Positions 6,707 through 14,000 of a DNA stretch of 38,954 nt are shown piece after piece. Every line of letters begins with the position of its first letter. Position 1 is the first letter of the stretch. Source of the stretch: a virus. The translations under genes were made by a program, and so were the position numbers. Below the pieces are notes generated by a model. It saw only the letters and a list, made by a program, of their open reading frames with translations, did not search any database and was not told the origin of the DNA. The stretch lies in the IMG/VR virus record IMGVR_UViG_3300047995_000022, positions 1-38,954 of that record, one strand, 5' to 3'.

Positions 6707-7291
6707 ATGCCAGTCTCAAGTAACGTAAAGGACTTCCTTTCAAAAGTAAAAAGTGGTGTAAAACCCAATCTATTCCGTGTCAATCTTGATTGGCCCACTG
6801 GGTTGGGAGCATCCTCTCCTGATAAAGAACTAGCTTCTTTCTTGTGCAAGTCTGCTGCTCTTCCTGCATCAAACATTGGTGTTATCGACGTTCCTTTCCG
6901 TGGGCGCGTCGTGAAGGTTGCTGGTGACAGAACTTTCGACACCTGGAGTATCACCCTGTTCAACGATACTGACTTCGCACTTCGTCAGTTGTTTGAAGAG
7001 TGGATTCAGAACATCAACGCACACGAAGATAACGTAGCTGATCTCACCCTTCCACGTGGTGGTTCCGAAGGATACACCAAGAACCTGATTGTTCATCAGT
7101 TGGGTCGCTCTGGTAAAGAGTCCGACAAGATCAGAACCTACAAGATGTGGGGTTGTTTCCCTACTCAGATCTCCCAGATCGATCTTGCTTATGACAGCAA
7201 TGATCAGATCGAAGAGTTCACCGTTGAGTTCCAAGTTCAGTACTGGACTGCTGGCGACAACGGCCCTGAGTTCAACAACCAGATTAGTTGA
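6707..7291 (+). CDS. 19: Tail tube protein (gp19)
   Basis: The 194-residue protein has the gp19 layout: FLSKVKSGVKPNLFRVNLDW, the LASFLCKSAALPASNIG segment, FRGRVVKVAGDRTFDTW and the C-terminal MWGCFPTQISQIDLAYDSN then EFTVEFQVQYW. It polymerises into hexameric rings forming the inner tail tube inside the sheath. It follows gp18 by 43 bases, with its own late box and ribosome site. The protein at 13043-13564 shares the FPTQ plus final strand pattern and is probably a paralogue. Confidence 0.95.
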   Translation: MPVSSNVKDFLSKVKSGVKPNLFRVNLDWPTGLGASSPDKELASFLCKSAALPASNIGVIDVPFRGRVVKVAGDRTFDTWSITLFNDTDFALRQLFEEWIQNINAHEDNVADLTLPRGGSEGYTKNLIVHQLGRSGKESDKIRTYKMWGCFPTQISQIDLAYDSNDQIEEFTVEFQVQYWTAGDNGPEFNNQIS

Positions 7292-7294
7292 TCG

Positions 7295-7302
7295 CATAAA
7301 TA
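7295..7302 (+). promoter_or_regulatory. Late promoter box (CATAAATA) for gp20
   Basis: One mismatch from TATAAATA. Counting the last A as -6, transcription would start near 7308, in the loop of the hairpin at 7298-7320. Late transcripts would therefore lack the left arm. The box sits directly after the gp19 stop (7289-7291). Confidence 0.6.
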
Positions 7303-7322
7303 CCTTAGTATTAGGTATTTTT
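7298..7322 (+). terminator. Factor-independent terminator after gp19
   Basis: Left arm AAATACCT (7298-7305), loop of seven bases, right arm AGGTATTT (7313-7320), continuing into a run of five T (7318-7322). The stem is 8 bp but AT-rich, so termination is likely partial. It overlaps the late promoter box of the next gene. Confidence 0.6.
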
Positions 7323-7332
7323 CCATAATATA

Positions 7333-8925
7333 ATGGCTCAATTATTTGGATTCTCTATTAAGAGAAAGGAGGGACCGAAGGGTCAGTCCCCGATCCCTCC
7401 ATCACAGGATGATAGTATCACCACAATTGCTGGTGGTTACTTTGGGCAATATGTAGACCTAGATGGCGGCGCATCGTCTCGTAATGAATACGAGCTGATT
7501 CGCCGCTATCGTGATATGGCACTTCACCCAGAAGTCGATACTGCTATCGATGAAGTGGTGAATGAAGCTATCATTTCCGATCTGGATGATACTCCAGTTC
7601 AGATCGAATTGTCTAACCTTGAAGTTGGAGATAATATCAAGACAAAAATTCGTGAGGAATTCGAGAACGTCAAGCGTCTGCTTGATTTTGATCGTAAATC
7701 CCACGAAATTTTTCGTCGATGGTATATTGATGGAAGACTTCACTACCACAAAGTAATCGATCTCAATAGTCCTAAACTCGGTATCACCGAACTTCGCTAT
7801 ATTGATCCCCTAAAGATCAAGAGAGTGCGCGAGATCAGAAAGAACGATAAGGATCCCAACGCAGCACGACGTGCTAATGGTGGATCTGAACCGTCTGCTC
7901 TTGATTATGATTTTGGAAACCACGATGAGTATTACATCTATAACCCAAAAGGTTTCCTGAATATGAATGGACCTGAGCAAAAAGGTATCCGCATCGCGAT
8001 GGATGCTATTGCTCACACCAATTCAGGACTGATGGATCTCAATCAAAAGATTGGTCTTTCATTCCTACACAAGGCAATCAAATCTCTTAACCAGTTGAGA
8101 ATGATTGAAGATGCTTTGGTTATCTACCGTTTGAGTAGAGCACCTGAGCGCAGAATTTTTTACATCGATGTTGGTAACCTGCCCAAAGTTAAGGCAGAAC
8201 AATACCTTCGCGATGTAATGAATCGGTATCGCAATAAGCTGGTATATGATGCTAACACGGGTGAGATTCGCGATGACAAAAAGCATATGTCTATGCTGGA
8301 AGACTTCTGGCTTCCACGCCGCGAGGGAGGGCGCGGTACCGAAATCTCCACCCTTCCTGGCGGGCAAAACCTTGGTGAACTCAAGGATGTAGAATATTTC
8401 AGAACGAAATTATTCAAGTCACTCAACTTACCACCAAGTAGATTGGATGGCGAAAAAGGATTTAGTCTCGGAAGAAGCAATGAAATTCTCCGTGATGAAC
8501 TTAAGTTTGGTAAGTTTGTTGGTCGTCTCCGCAAAAAGTTTTCTGTTCTATTTGATGATCTTCTGAAGACTCAGCTTGTTCTCAAGCGAGTTATCAGTGT
8601 AGAAGAGTGGGAGGATATGCGTGAGCATATTCAATATGATTTCCTATTCGATAATCATTTCCAAGAACTAAAAGACGCGGAACTTAACAACAATCGTATG
8701 GATCTTGCTGTCAAGATGGAACCATACCTGGGACGTTACTTCTCAGCTGAGTACATCAAAAAGCAAGTACTTCAGCAGAGTGATCAAGAACGGAAAGAAA
8801 TTGAAACTCAGATCAAAGCAGAGAGAGCAGCTGGTATCATTCCTAGCGTTGTTCCTATCGATGCAGTACTCCCCGAAAACCAACCTGATCTAGGAAGCGC
8901 AAGTTCTAGCGACTTAGATAGCTAA
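7333..8925 (+). CDS. 20: Portal vertex protein (gp20)
   Basis: The 530-residue protein has the gp20 signature: YELIRRYRDMALHPEVDTAIDEVVNEAI near residues 53-82, then WYIDGRLHYHKVID, GLMDLNQKIGLSFLHKAIKSLNQ, YRLSRAPERRIFYIDVGNLPK and EDFWLPRREGGRGTEISTLPGG. A dodecamer of it forms the head vertex through which the terminase pumps DNA and to which neck and tail join; it also nucleates head assembly. No clear ribosome site precedes the ATG. Cyanobacterial and cyanophage genes often lack one. Its stop codon overlaps the late box of the next unit. Confidence 0.96.
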   Translation: MAQLFGFSIKRKEGPKGQSPIPPSQDDSITTIAGGYFGQYVDLDGGASSRNEYELIRRYRDMALHPEVDTAIDEVVNEAIISDLDDTPVQIELSNLEVGDNIKTKIREEFENVKRLLDFDRKSHEIFRRWYIDGRLHYHKVIDLNSPKLGITELRYIDPLKIKRVREIRKNDKDPNAARRANGGSEPSALDYDFGNHDEYYIYNPKGFLNMNGPEQKGIRIAMDAIAHTNSGLMDLNQKIGLSFLHKAIKSLNQLRMIEDALVIYRLSRAPERRIFYIDVGNLPKVKAEQYLRDVMNRYRNKLVYDANTGEIRDDKKHMSMLEDFWLPRREGGRGTEISTLPGGQNLGELKDVEYFRTKLFKSLNLPPSRLDGEKGFSLGRSNEILRDELKFGKFVGRLRKKFSVLFDDLLKTQLVLKRVISVEEWEDMREHIQYDFLFDNHFQELKDAELNNNRMDLAVKMEPYLGRYFSAEYIKKQVLQQSDQERKEIETQIKAERAAGIIPSVVPIDAVLPENQPDLGSASSSDLDS

Positions 8926-8928
8926 ATA
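8921..8928 (+). promoter_or_regulatory. Late promoter box (GCTAAATA) upstream of gp67-like/gp21
   Basis: The CTAAATA core overlaps the portal TAA stop (8923-8925) and lies 22 bases before ATG 8951. It matches the CTAAATA variant seen before gp19 and gp3. Confidence 0.5.
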
Positions 8929-8950
8929 ATATTATTCTGGTCTCTTAATA

Positions 8951-9181
8951 ATGGAAAACACGACTCCCGAAGCTTCCGCACGAGCGGCAGTTGATGCTAT
9001 TGCTGATGGCAACCGCGCTGCAGCTGTAGATGCGATTAACCAAATGCTCTATGGTAAATCCGCAGAGACATTAGACACATATGCAGATGTCATTGCCAAA
9101 TCTTATTTTGGTGATGTCGGCGCAGAACCAGAAGCAACTGCTGAACCCACAACAGATGAAACTAATAACGGAAACGATTGA
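8951..9181 (+). CDS. Small acidic protein between gp20 and gp21, gp67-like prohead core candidate
   Basis: The 76-residue protein is Ala/Glu/Asp-rich. Its helical front (ASARAAVDAIADGNRAAAVDAI) is followed by an acidic, Thr/Glu/Pro tail with no hydrophobic core. T4 has the 80-residue acidic core protein gp67 (pip) at exactly this place between 20 and 21. Position, length and composition agree, but sequence similarity is not visible, so the name is an inference. It overlaps the gp21 start by 26 bases. Confidence 0.6.
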   Translation: MENTTPEASARAAVDAIADGNRAAAVDAINQMLYGKSAETLDTYADVIAKSYFGDVGAEPEATAEPTTDETNNGND

Positions 9182-9800
9182 AGAGGTTAATCTTATCATA
9201 GAGGAATCTAATGGTAAGAAAAATCATTACATCGAAGGTGTCTTCCTTCAAGCGGAACTTAAGAACCGTAACAATAGGGTCTATCCTATGAACGTTCTTG
9301 AGCGCGAAGTGAATAAGTATGTCACTGAGCACGTACAAGCTAATCGTGCTGTTGGTGAACTAGGTCACCCAGATGGTCCCACCATTAATCTTGATCGCGT
9401 ATCGCATCGCATCGTTTCTCTCAAGAGAGAAGGCAATAATTTTATTGGTAAAGCAAAGATCTTGAATACGCCTATGGGCAATATTGCAAGAAATCTTTTA
9501 GATGAAGGCGTAAAACTAGGCGTGTCATCTAGGGGTCTTGGTTCCGTTGACCGTCGTGAGAATACTTCTTACGTTAAAGACGACTTTATGTTAGCAACCG
9601 CTGCTGACATTGTTGCCGATCCTTCCGCACCTGATGCTTTCGTCAATGGAATTATGGAAGGTAAAGAATGGGTCTGGAATAACGGTGCCATTCACGAGTC
9701 AAAAGTTGCTAAATATCAGAAGTTCATTTCTGAGAGTGAGCGCCGCGAATTAGAAACGCGGAAACTCAGAGTGTTTCACGATTTCTTGAACACTCTTTAA
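9156..9800 (+). CDS. 21: Prohead core protease (gp21)
   Basis: Start chosen at ATG 9156 (MKLITETIEEVN), giving 214 residues, close to T4 gp21. An upstream frame extension to 9081 is a shadow of the preceding gene. VGELGHPDGP holds the likely catalytic His and GVSSRGLGS the nucleophilic Ser of this herpesvirus-assemblin-like protease fold. It matures the prohead by cutting scaffold and capsid proteins after (L/I)xE, and such a site (LNE) is visible in gp23 here. It is translated in overlap with the gp67-like gene, fitting a core-assembly operon. Confidence 0.93.
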   Translation: MKLITETIEEVNLIIEESNGKKNHYIEGVFLQAELKNRNNRVYPMNVLEREVNKYVTEHVQANRAVGELGHPDGPTINLDRVSHRIVSLKREGNNFIGKAKILNTPMGNIARNLLDEGVKLGVSSRGLGSVDRRENTSYVKDDFMLATAADIVADPSAPDAFVNGIMEGKEWVWNNGAIHESKVAKYQKFISESERRELETRKLRVFHDFLNTL

Positions 9801-9802
9801 TT

Positions 9803-9810
9803 TATAAATA
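9803..9810 (+). promoter_or_regulatory. Late promoter box (perfect TATAAATA) for gp22
   Basis: Exact T4 late consensus directly after the gp21 stop and 45 bases before the scaffold ATG. AGAGG at 9841-9845 is the ribosome site. Confidence 0.75.
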
Positions 9811-9855
9811 AATCTAGACATACAACAGTATAAAAAGCTTAGAGGTTAACTCCCG

Positions 9856-10944
9856 ATGTCCCAATTGATTAACGAAAAATTTGAGGAGATGGTTGCAGAA
9901 ATGCAACTTCCCAGTAGCACTGTGCCTGGCTCGGAGCCCGCTGCACCATCCACTCAGTCGAAAACTGCAGTGAATGCCAAGGCAGAAGCTGGTGATCAAA
10001 CTCCTGGAAAACTCGATCCATCCCTGGTGCCTGGTCAGGCAATTCAGGATCTAGGTGGTCCTACCCCCACTAACAATAAGTCTACTGACGATAGCAACAA
10101 ACTCAAGGACAATGCAACCTTGGGTGCTGCTAAAGATGGTCAGACACGTAGTGACGGTACTGATCTGCCAGACGGTTCTGAACCAAAACTGGATCAGGGA
10201 ATTGCCTATGGCACCCGTCGTGAGGACATCGAAGTTGACCTCAGTGCTGACGTTGCAGCACTCGCAGAAGGCGAACAACTGTCTGAGAAGTTTCTCTCAA
10301 AAGCAGCAACCATCTTTGAAGCAGCAGTTAAAACAAAGATTGGTTCTATTGTAGAGGAACTGGAAGCACAGTACAACACCAAGCTTGCCGAGGAAGTCGA
10401 AAAAGTTCGTGCTTCCTTGGCAGAAGAAGTCGATGGTATGCTTAAGTATACTTCCGAGCGTTGGCTCGAAGAGAACCAAGTTGCTATCGACAATGGTTTG
10501 AAGGTGGAACTCACCGAGTCCTTTATTGGTGGACTCAAGTCCCTCTTCGATGACCATTATATTGATGTGCCTGAGGGCAAAGAAGATGTTCTTGAATCAA
10601 TGAACGTCTCCCTTCGTGAAATGGAAGATCGCCTCAACGAACAAATTGACGCGAATGTGAAACTGTCTAATCGCATCTCTGAATTCTCTCGTGAAGGCAT
10701 TGTTGCCGAAATGAGTGAAGGTCTCACCGACACCCAGAAAGAAAAATTTGCTGCCCTCGCGGAAGCTGTTTCTTTCAAGGACGAAGAGACATATAGAGAA
10801 AAACTCAACACCATCAAAGGTTCTTACTTCTCTGAAGGCAAGTCTATTGCCACTGAGCAAACTGAGACACCTGTCGAAGGTTTGACTGAGAGCTTCGCTA
10901 ACCCCGCTATGGCGGCGTATGTGAAAGCACTCGGCAAAAAGTGA
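9856..10944 (+). CDS. 22: Prohead scaffold core protein (gp22)
   Basis: The 362-residue, highly acidic protein has a Pro/Thr/Asp-rich, apparently disordered N-terminal third. Long helical stretches follow (EAAVKTKIGSIVEELEAQYN and a region of regular Glu/Lys heptads, then SLREMEDRLNEQIDANVKLSNRI). This is the form of T4 gp22, the main internal scaffold around which gp23 assembles and which gp21 degrades. Position between 21 and 23 settles the call. T4 gp22 is shorter (269); the extra length is the N-terminal low-complexity part. Confidence 0.9.
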   Translation: MSQLINEKFEEMVAEMQLPSSTVPGSEPAAPSTQSKTAVNAKAEAGDQTPGKLDPSLVPGQAIQDLGGPTPTNNKSTDDSNKLKDNATLGAAKDGQTRSDGTDLPDGSEPKLDQGIAYGTRREDIEVDLSADVAALAEGEQLSEKFLSKAATIFEAAVKTKIGSIVEELEAQYNTKLAEEVEKVRASLAEEVDGMLKYTSERWLEENQVAIDNGLKVELTESFIGGLKSLFDDHYIDVPEGKEDVLESMNVSLREMEDRLNEQIDANVKLSNRISEFSREGIVAEMSEGLTDTQKEKFAALAEAVSFKDEETYREKLNTIKGSYFSEGKSIATEQTETPVEGLTESFANPAMAAYVKALGKK

Positions 10945-10987
10945 TTCATTAAATTATAAAAAACGTTAACTCAAATTTCCCAAACAA

Positions 10988-12412
10988 ATGGATACCCATC
11001 AGTTGCAGGAAAAGTGGGCACCTGTTCTTGACCACGGCGATCACAGTCCTATTAAGGATGGTCACCGTCGTCAAGTCACTGCTCAACTCCTCGAAAACCA
11101 AGAGCGCTGCCTTAACGAGTCTGCTCTCCTAAACGAAGCCGCACCTATCAACTCAGTTGGTGCTGACGGTCTTAAAAATTCTCACGGTTCCTCAGGTCTG
11201 GCTGGATTCGATCCAATCCTGATCAGCTTGATGCGCCGCGCAATGCCTAACCTCGTCGCATATGACGTGTGTGGCGTTCAACCAATGAGCGGTCCTACTG
11301 GACTCATCTTCGCAATGAAGTCCCACTACAACGATCGTAGTGGCGCTGAAGCATTGTTCAACGAGCCTAACCCTGGTTTCTCTGCCGAGGGTGGCAGCGG
11401 TTACGATCCTACCGCTGGTTACGTTGGTCCTGGTAACGGTGGCGATGGTTCTAACCAAGCTGCTTCTGCTAACAACGACGCTGAAGGCGACAACCCCGCT
11501 ATCCTCAATGATAGCACCACGTACGCTTCTGGCGACGTGCGTTACGAGAACGCTCAAGGCGCTTCACGTGACTACCTGGAAGCACTGGGAACCTCTGGTT
11601 CACCTGACTTCCGCGAGATGGCATTCAGCATCGACAAGGTGTCTGTTACCGCCAAATCACGCGCTCTGAAAGCAGAGTACACCCTTGAGCTTGCTCAAGA
11701 CCTTAAGGCAATCCACGGTCTGGATGCTGAAACGGAACTCGCCAACATCCTCTCTTCTGAGATCTTGGCTGAGATCAACCGTGAAGTGATCCGTACTGTG
11801 TATATGCAGGCAAAGGTCGGTGCTCAGAACAACGTTGCTAACGCTGGCATCTTCAACCTTGACACTGATTCCAACGGACGTTGGAGTGTTGAGAAGTTCA
11901 AAGGTCTGATCTATCAGATCGAGCGTGACGCCAACGCTATTGCACAGCAAACTCGTAGAGGGAAGGGCAACTTCATCCTCTGCTCTGCTGATGTTGCTTC
12001 CGCTCTGAATATGGCTGGCGTGCTGGATTACACCCCTGCACTGTCAACCAACGGTCTCCCCGATGACACTGGTAACACCTTCGTTGGTACTCTCAACGGT
12101 GGCGTGAAAGTGTATGTGGATCCTTATTCTGCAAACCTGGCTAACGACCACTACTACGTGGCTGGTTACAAGGGTAGCAGTGCATATGACGCAGGACTCT
12201 TCTACTGCCCATATGTGCCCCTCCAGATGGTCCGCGCTGTGGATCAGGGATCCTTCCAACCCAAGATTGGCTTCAAGACCCGCTACGGTATGGTCGCCAA
12301 CCCCTTCGTGTTCAAAGCAGACGGTTCTGCTGTGGGCGAAGATCTTCTTGGTACGAACGGCAAGGGACGCAACCAGTACTACAGACGTGTACTTGTTCGC
12401 AACCTTATGTGA
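10988..12412 (+). CDS. 23: Major capsid protein precursor (gp23)
   Basis: The 474-residue protein has the gp23 hallmarks: LQEKWAPVLDH near the start, DPILISLMRRAMPNLVAYDVCGVQPMSGPTGLIFAM (read in parts), MAFSIDKVSVTAKSRALKAEYTLELAQDLKAIHGLDAE and the C-terminal YYRRVLVRNLM. A gp21 cleavage site LNE/A lies at about residues 48-51, so the mature form starts near residue 51. It forms the hexameric HK97-fold shell. The 43-base gap upstream has only a TATAAAAA-like late box (10955-10962) and no Shine-Dalgarno match, odd for the most abundant phage protein. Base use is GC-rich, as in gp18. A strong terminator follows. Confidence 0.97.
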   Translation: MDTHQLQEKWAPVLDHGDHSPIKDGHRRQVTAQLLENQERCLNESALLNEAAPINSVGADGLKNSHGSSGLAGFDPILISLMRRAMPNLVAYDVCGVQPMSGPTGLIFAMKSHYNDRSGAEALFNEPNPGFSAEGGSGYDPTAGYVGPGNGGDGSNQAASANNDAEGDNPAILNDSTTYASGDVRYENAQGASRDYLEALGTSGSPDFREMAFSIDKVSVTAKSRALKAEYTLELAQDLKAIHGLDAETELANILSSEILAEINREVIRTVYMQAKVGAQNNVANAGIFNLDTDSNGRWSVEKFKGLIYQIERDANAIAQQTRRGKGNFILCSADVASALNMAGVLDYTPALSTNGLPDDTGNTFVGTLNGGVKVYVDPYSANLANDHYYVAGYKGSSAYDAGLFYCPYVPLQMVRAVDQGSFQPKIGFKTRYGMVANPFVFKADGSAVGEDLLGTNGKGRNQYYRRVLVRNLM

Positions 12413-12424
12413 TCCAGGATGTTG

Positions 12425-12480
12425 CGGGGCAGGTTGCCCCGACTGTCCTTTCAGACCTCCCTCACGGGGGGTCTTTTTTT
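12425..12480 (+). terminator. Tandem hairpin terminator after gp23
   Basis: Two hairpins follow the capsid gene. The first is CGGGGCA (12425-12431) / TGCCCCG (12435-12441) with a three-base loop. The second is AGACCTCCC (12453-12461) / GGGGGGTCT (12466-12474), 9 bp with one G-U pair and loop TCAC, running into a T tract to 12480. The first may block exonuclease, the second is a standard intrinsic terminator. Confidence 0.85.
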
Positions 12481-12513
12481 ATGTAAATAATTATCTATAT
12501 CAGGCATCCCTGA

Positions 12514-12521
12514 CATAAATA
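12514..12521 (+). promoter_or_regulatory. Late promoter box (CATAAATA)
   Basis: One mismatch from TATAAATA, placed after the gp23 terminator and 68 bases before the small gene at 12589. Together with the terminator it makes that gene an independent late unit. Confidence 0.5.
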
Positions 12522-12588
12522 CTACAGATAACGAGTTAAACTTATGAGATGAAACCTACTTCATTATGACGTACTAAAAAGGTAACTT

Positions 12589-12768
12589 ATGCATAACATT
12601 ATTTCACGTGGTCAGCTAGACGAATGGAAGCATTTTGCATCTACAATCAGTCTGGCAGATATCAAAGATGAAAACGTAGAGGTACTAAATGATTACTTTG
12701 AATGTTTAATTGAATGCGCAGGAGACACGCCGCATTGCAAACGAATATGTAGGGAAATTCTAACGTAA
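12589..12768 (+). CDS. Hypothetical protein (59 aa), Cys-rich C-terminal half
   Basis: ATG 12589 follows AAAAAGGTAACTT, a weak ribosome site. The 59-residue product is helical and acidic in front (residues 8-38) and has four Cys in its last 21 residues (CLIECAGDTPHCKRICREI), spaced for a helical hairpin held by disulfides or a metal. No family is recognised. It is flanked by terminators on both sides, so it is a one-gene unit behind its own late box. Confidence 0.55.
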   Translation: MHNIISRGQLDEWKHFASTISLADIKDENVEVLNDYFECLIECAGDTPHCKRICREILT

Positions 12769-12773
12769 CTTAT

Positions 12774-12796
12774 GGACCCGTGCAGGGTCCTTTTTT
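12774..12796 (+). terminator. Factor-independent terminator
   Basis: GGACCC (12774-12779), loop GTGCA, GGGTCC (12785-12790), then six T. A clean 6-bp GC-rich stem directly after the 59-aa gene. Confidence 0.8.
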
Positions 12797-12801
12797 ATGA
12801 G

Positions 12802-12807
12802 TATAAT
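12802..12807 (+). promoter_or_regulatory. Sigma70-type -10 box (TATAAT)
   Basis: Consensus TATAAT six bases after the T tract of the terminator; no convincing -35. A start near 12814 would leave an 18-base leader before ATG 12832. The same terminator-then-TATAAT order recurs at 20306, 22441, 29823 and 30380. Confidence 0.5.
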
Positions 12808-12831
12808 TATTATGGGTCTTATTATATCCCT

Positions 12832-13011
12832 ATGCTCACCCTCTCGAATTTCTTCTCACCCGAAGGAGACCGTCACGCAATAGTGACTTACAACAGGAAT
12901 GGATTTGAAGTCCTATGTACACAGACTCTAGAAAAAACTTTAGAGAAAAAAATATTTGATAGGGAGGTAGAAGCAGACGAGTTTGCTGAAAACTGGGTTC
13001 TGAATAAGTAA
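12832..13011 (+). CDS. Hypothetical protein (59 aa)
   Basis: I start at ATG 12832 (MLTLSNFFSPEGDRH) because the earlier in-frame ATG at 12772 lies inside the terminator stem and upstream of the TATAAT box. The product has two short strands around FSPEGDRHAIVTYNRNGFEVL and a charged helical end (TLEKTLEKKIFDREVEADEFAENW). This is a small alpha/beta protein of unknown family. It lies between gp23 and gp3 under a probable early promoter, unlike its neighbours. Confidence 0.5.
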   Translation: MLTLSNFFSPEGDRHAIVTYNRNGFEVLCTQTLEKTLEKKIFDREVEADEFAENWVLNK

Positions 13012-13018
13012 CTAAATA
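13011..13018 (+). promoter_or_regulatory. Late promoter box (ACTAAATA) for gp3 unit
   Basis: CTAAATA-type box touching the previous stop (13009-13011) and 24 bases before the gp3-like ATG. Confidence 0.5.
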
Positions 13019-13042
13019 CAGTAGTAGTGACAGAGAATTGTT

Positions 13043-13564
13043 ATGCCTGCCGATTGGCACGTCAAACAACTAGACAATAGAAACTATCTTTCACCTGTTG
13101 GGTTCAAGCTAAAACTTGATATCTTTCCTGGTGTTGATTTCTTATGTCAAAGCGCTTCAATCCCTGGCACAACAGCTCAAGTTACAGAATTTGATACTCC
13201 TCGCAGACCGCTAGCGGTACCCTCTGGAGGAGGAACCCGATTCGATGACCTAACACTCTCGTTCCTAATTGACGAAGATCTAAAAAATTATCTTTCGCTC
13301 TGGAACTGGATCACTAAAACTACAAACGCATACGAACCCGACACTGACGATGACGCAGTGTTCAGTACTGGTCAGCTTTTCGTGCTGACAAATAACTACA
13401 ACGCTAACTTCGTTGTTAATTTTGACAGTTTGTTTCCCACGCAACTTTCTACGTTGCCTTTCAATGTGGGAGCATCTGATGTAGAATACTTAGTAGGCAC
13501 AGTTACTTTTAAGTACGCCTTCTATGAATTCTTGAATATAGAATCCCGTAAGTATGAACCTTGA
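13043..13564 (+). CDS. 3: Tail completion/sheath stabiliser protein (gp3-like)
   Basis: The 173-residue protein has a tail-tube-type beta architecture: FLCQSASIPGTTAQVTEFDTP, FDDLTLSFLIDEDLKNYLSLWNWI and the closing FPTQLSTLPFN then EYLVGTVTFKYAFYEF. These parallel gp19 (CKSAALPASNIG, FPTQISQIDL, EFTVEFQVQYW). T4-like cyanophages carry gene 3 between 23 and uvsY, and T4 gp3 (176 aa) caps the finished tube, stops its growth and stabilises the sheath end. Size and place fit. A tube-initiator homologue (gp54-like) would also show this fold and is the main alternative. Confidence 0.75.
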   Translation: MPADWHVKQLDNRNYLSPVGFKLKLDIFPGVDFLCQSASIPGTTAQVTEFDTPRRPLAVPSGGGTRFDDLTLSFLIDEDLKNYLSLWNWITKTTNAYEPDTDDDAVFSTGQLFVLTNNYNANFVVNFDSLFPTQLSTLPFNVGASDVEYLVGTVTFKYAFYEFLNIESRKYEP

Positions 13565-14000
13565 CCAATTGAAGGAGATGTGGAAGAATGATTCCGCTGT
13601 CCTAGAAGGAAATGATGGTTACCCAGATTTTCTTAAAGCTTGTAATGAAACACCCTACCTACACTCTAAGTATCTAGAAATTTTTTGCGACACCAAGTCA
13701 AGATTAATTGACCAGGAGTTTGCATACAAATTTCAGTACAAAGATAAGTGGTTGTATTATAAAAAGAAGGCACCTGCTACAGCATACAAGGACGTGCCGT
13801 TCGATCTCAAGTTGACTACTAAAGACGAAGTAGAGATGTTTATTAATGCGGATCAAGACCTAGCAAAGGTCACCGCAAAGATAGAGTATTACAAAATGAT
13901 CTTGTTCTTTTTAGAATCGGTTCTTAAACAAATCTCTACTCGTCAATATCAAATTAAAAATGCTATTGAGTGGGAGAAATTTAGAAGTGGCGGACATTAA
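13554..14000 (+). CDS. uvsY: Recombination mediator UvsY
   Basis: The 148-residue protein starts within the end of gp3 (MNLDQLKEMWKNDSAVL) and has the UvsY signature at its end (FLESVLKQISTRQYQIKNAI followed by EWEKF). The middle is rich in Lys, Tyr and Phe (YKFQYKDKWLYYKKK), fitting ssDNA binding. UvsY loads the recombinase UvsX (gene at 33429) onto ssDNA covered by gp32. It overlaps uvsW by 14 bases. Confidence 0.92.
   Translation: MNLDQLKEMWKNDSAVLEGNDGYPDFLKACNETPYLHSKYLEIFCDTKSRLIDQEFAYKFQYKDKWLYYKKKAPATAYKDVPFDLKLTTKDEVEMFINADQDLAKVTAKIEYYKMILFFLESVLKQISTRQYQIKNAIEWEKFRSGGH

Noticed and set aside
12772-12831. Upstream ATG for the 12832 gene
   Set aside because: It lies in the terminator stem and before the -10 box, so it would not be on the short transcript.
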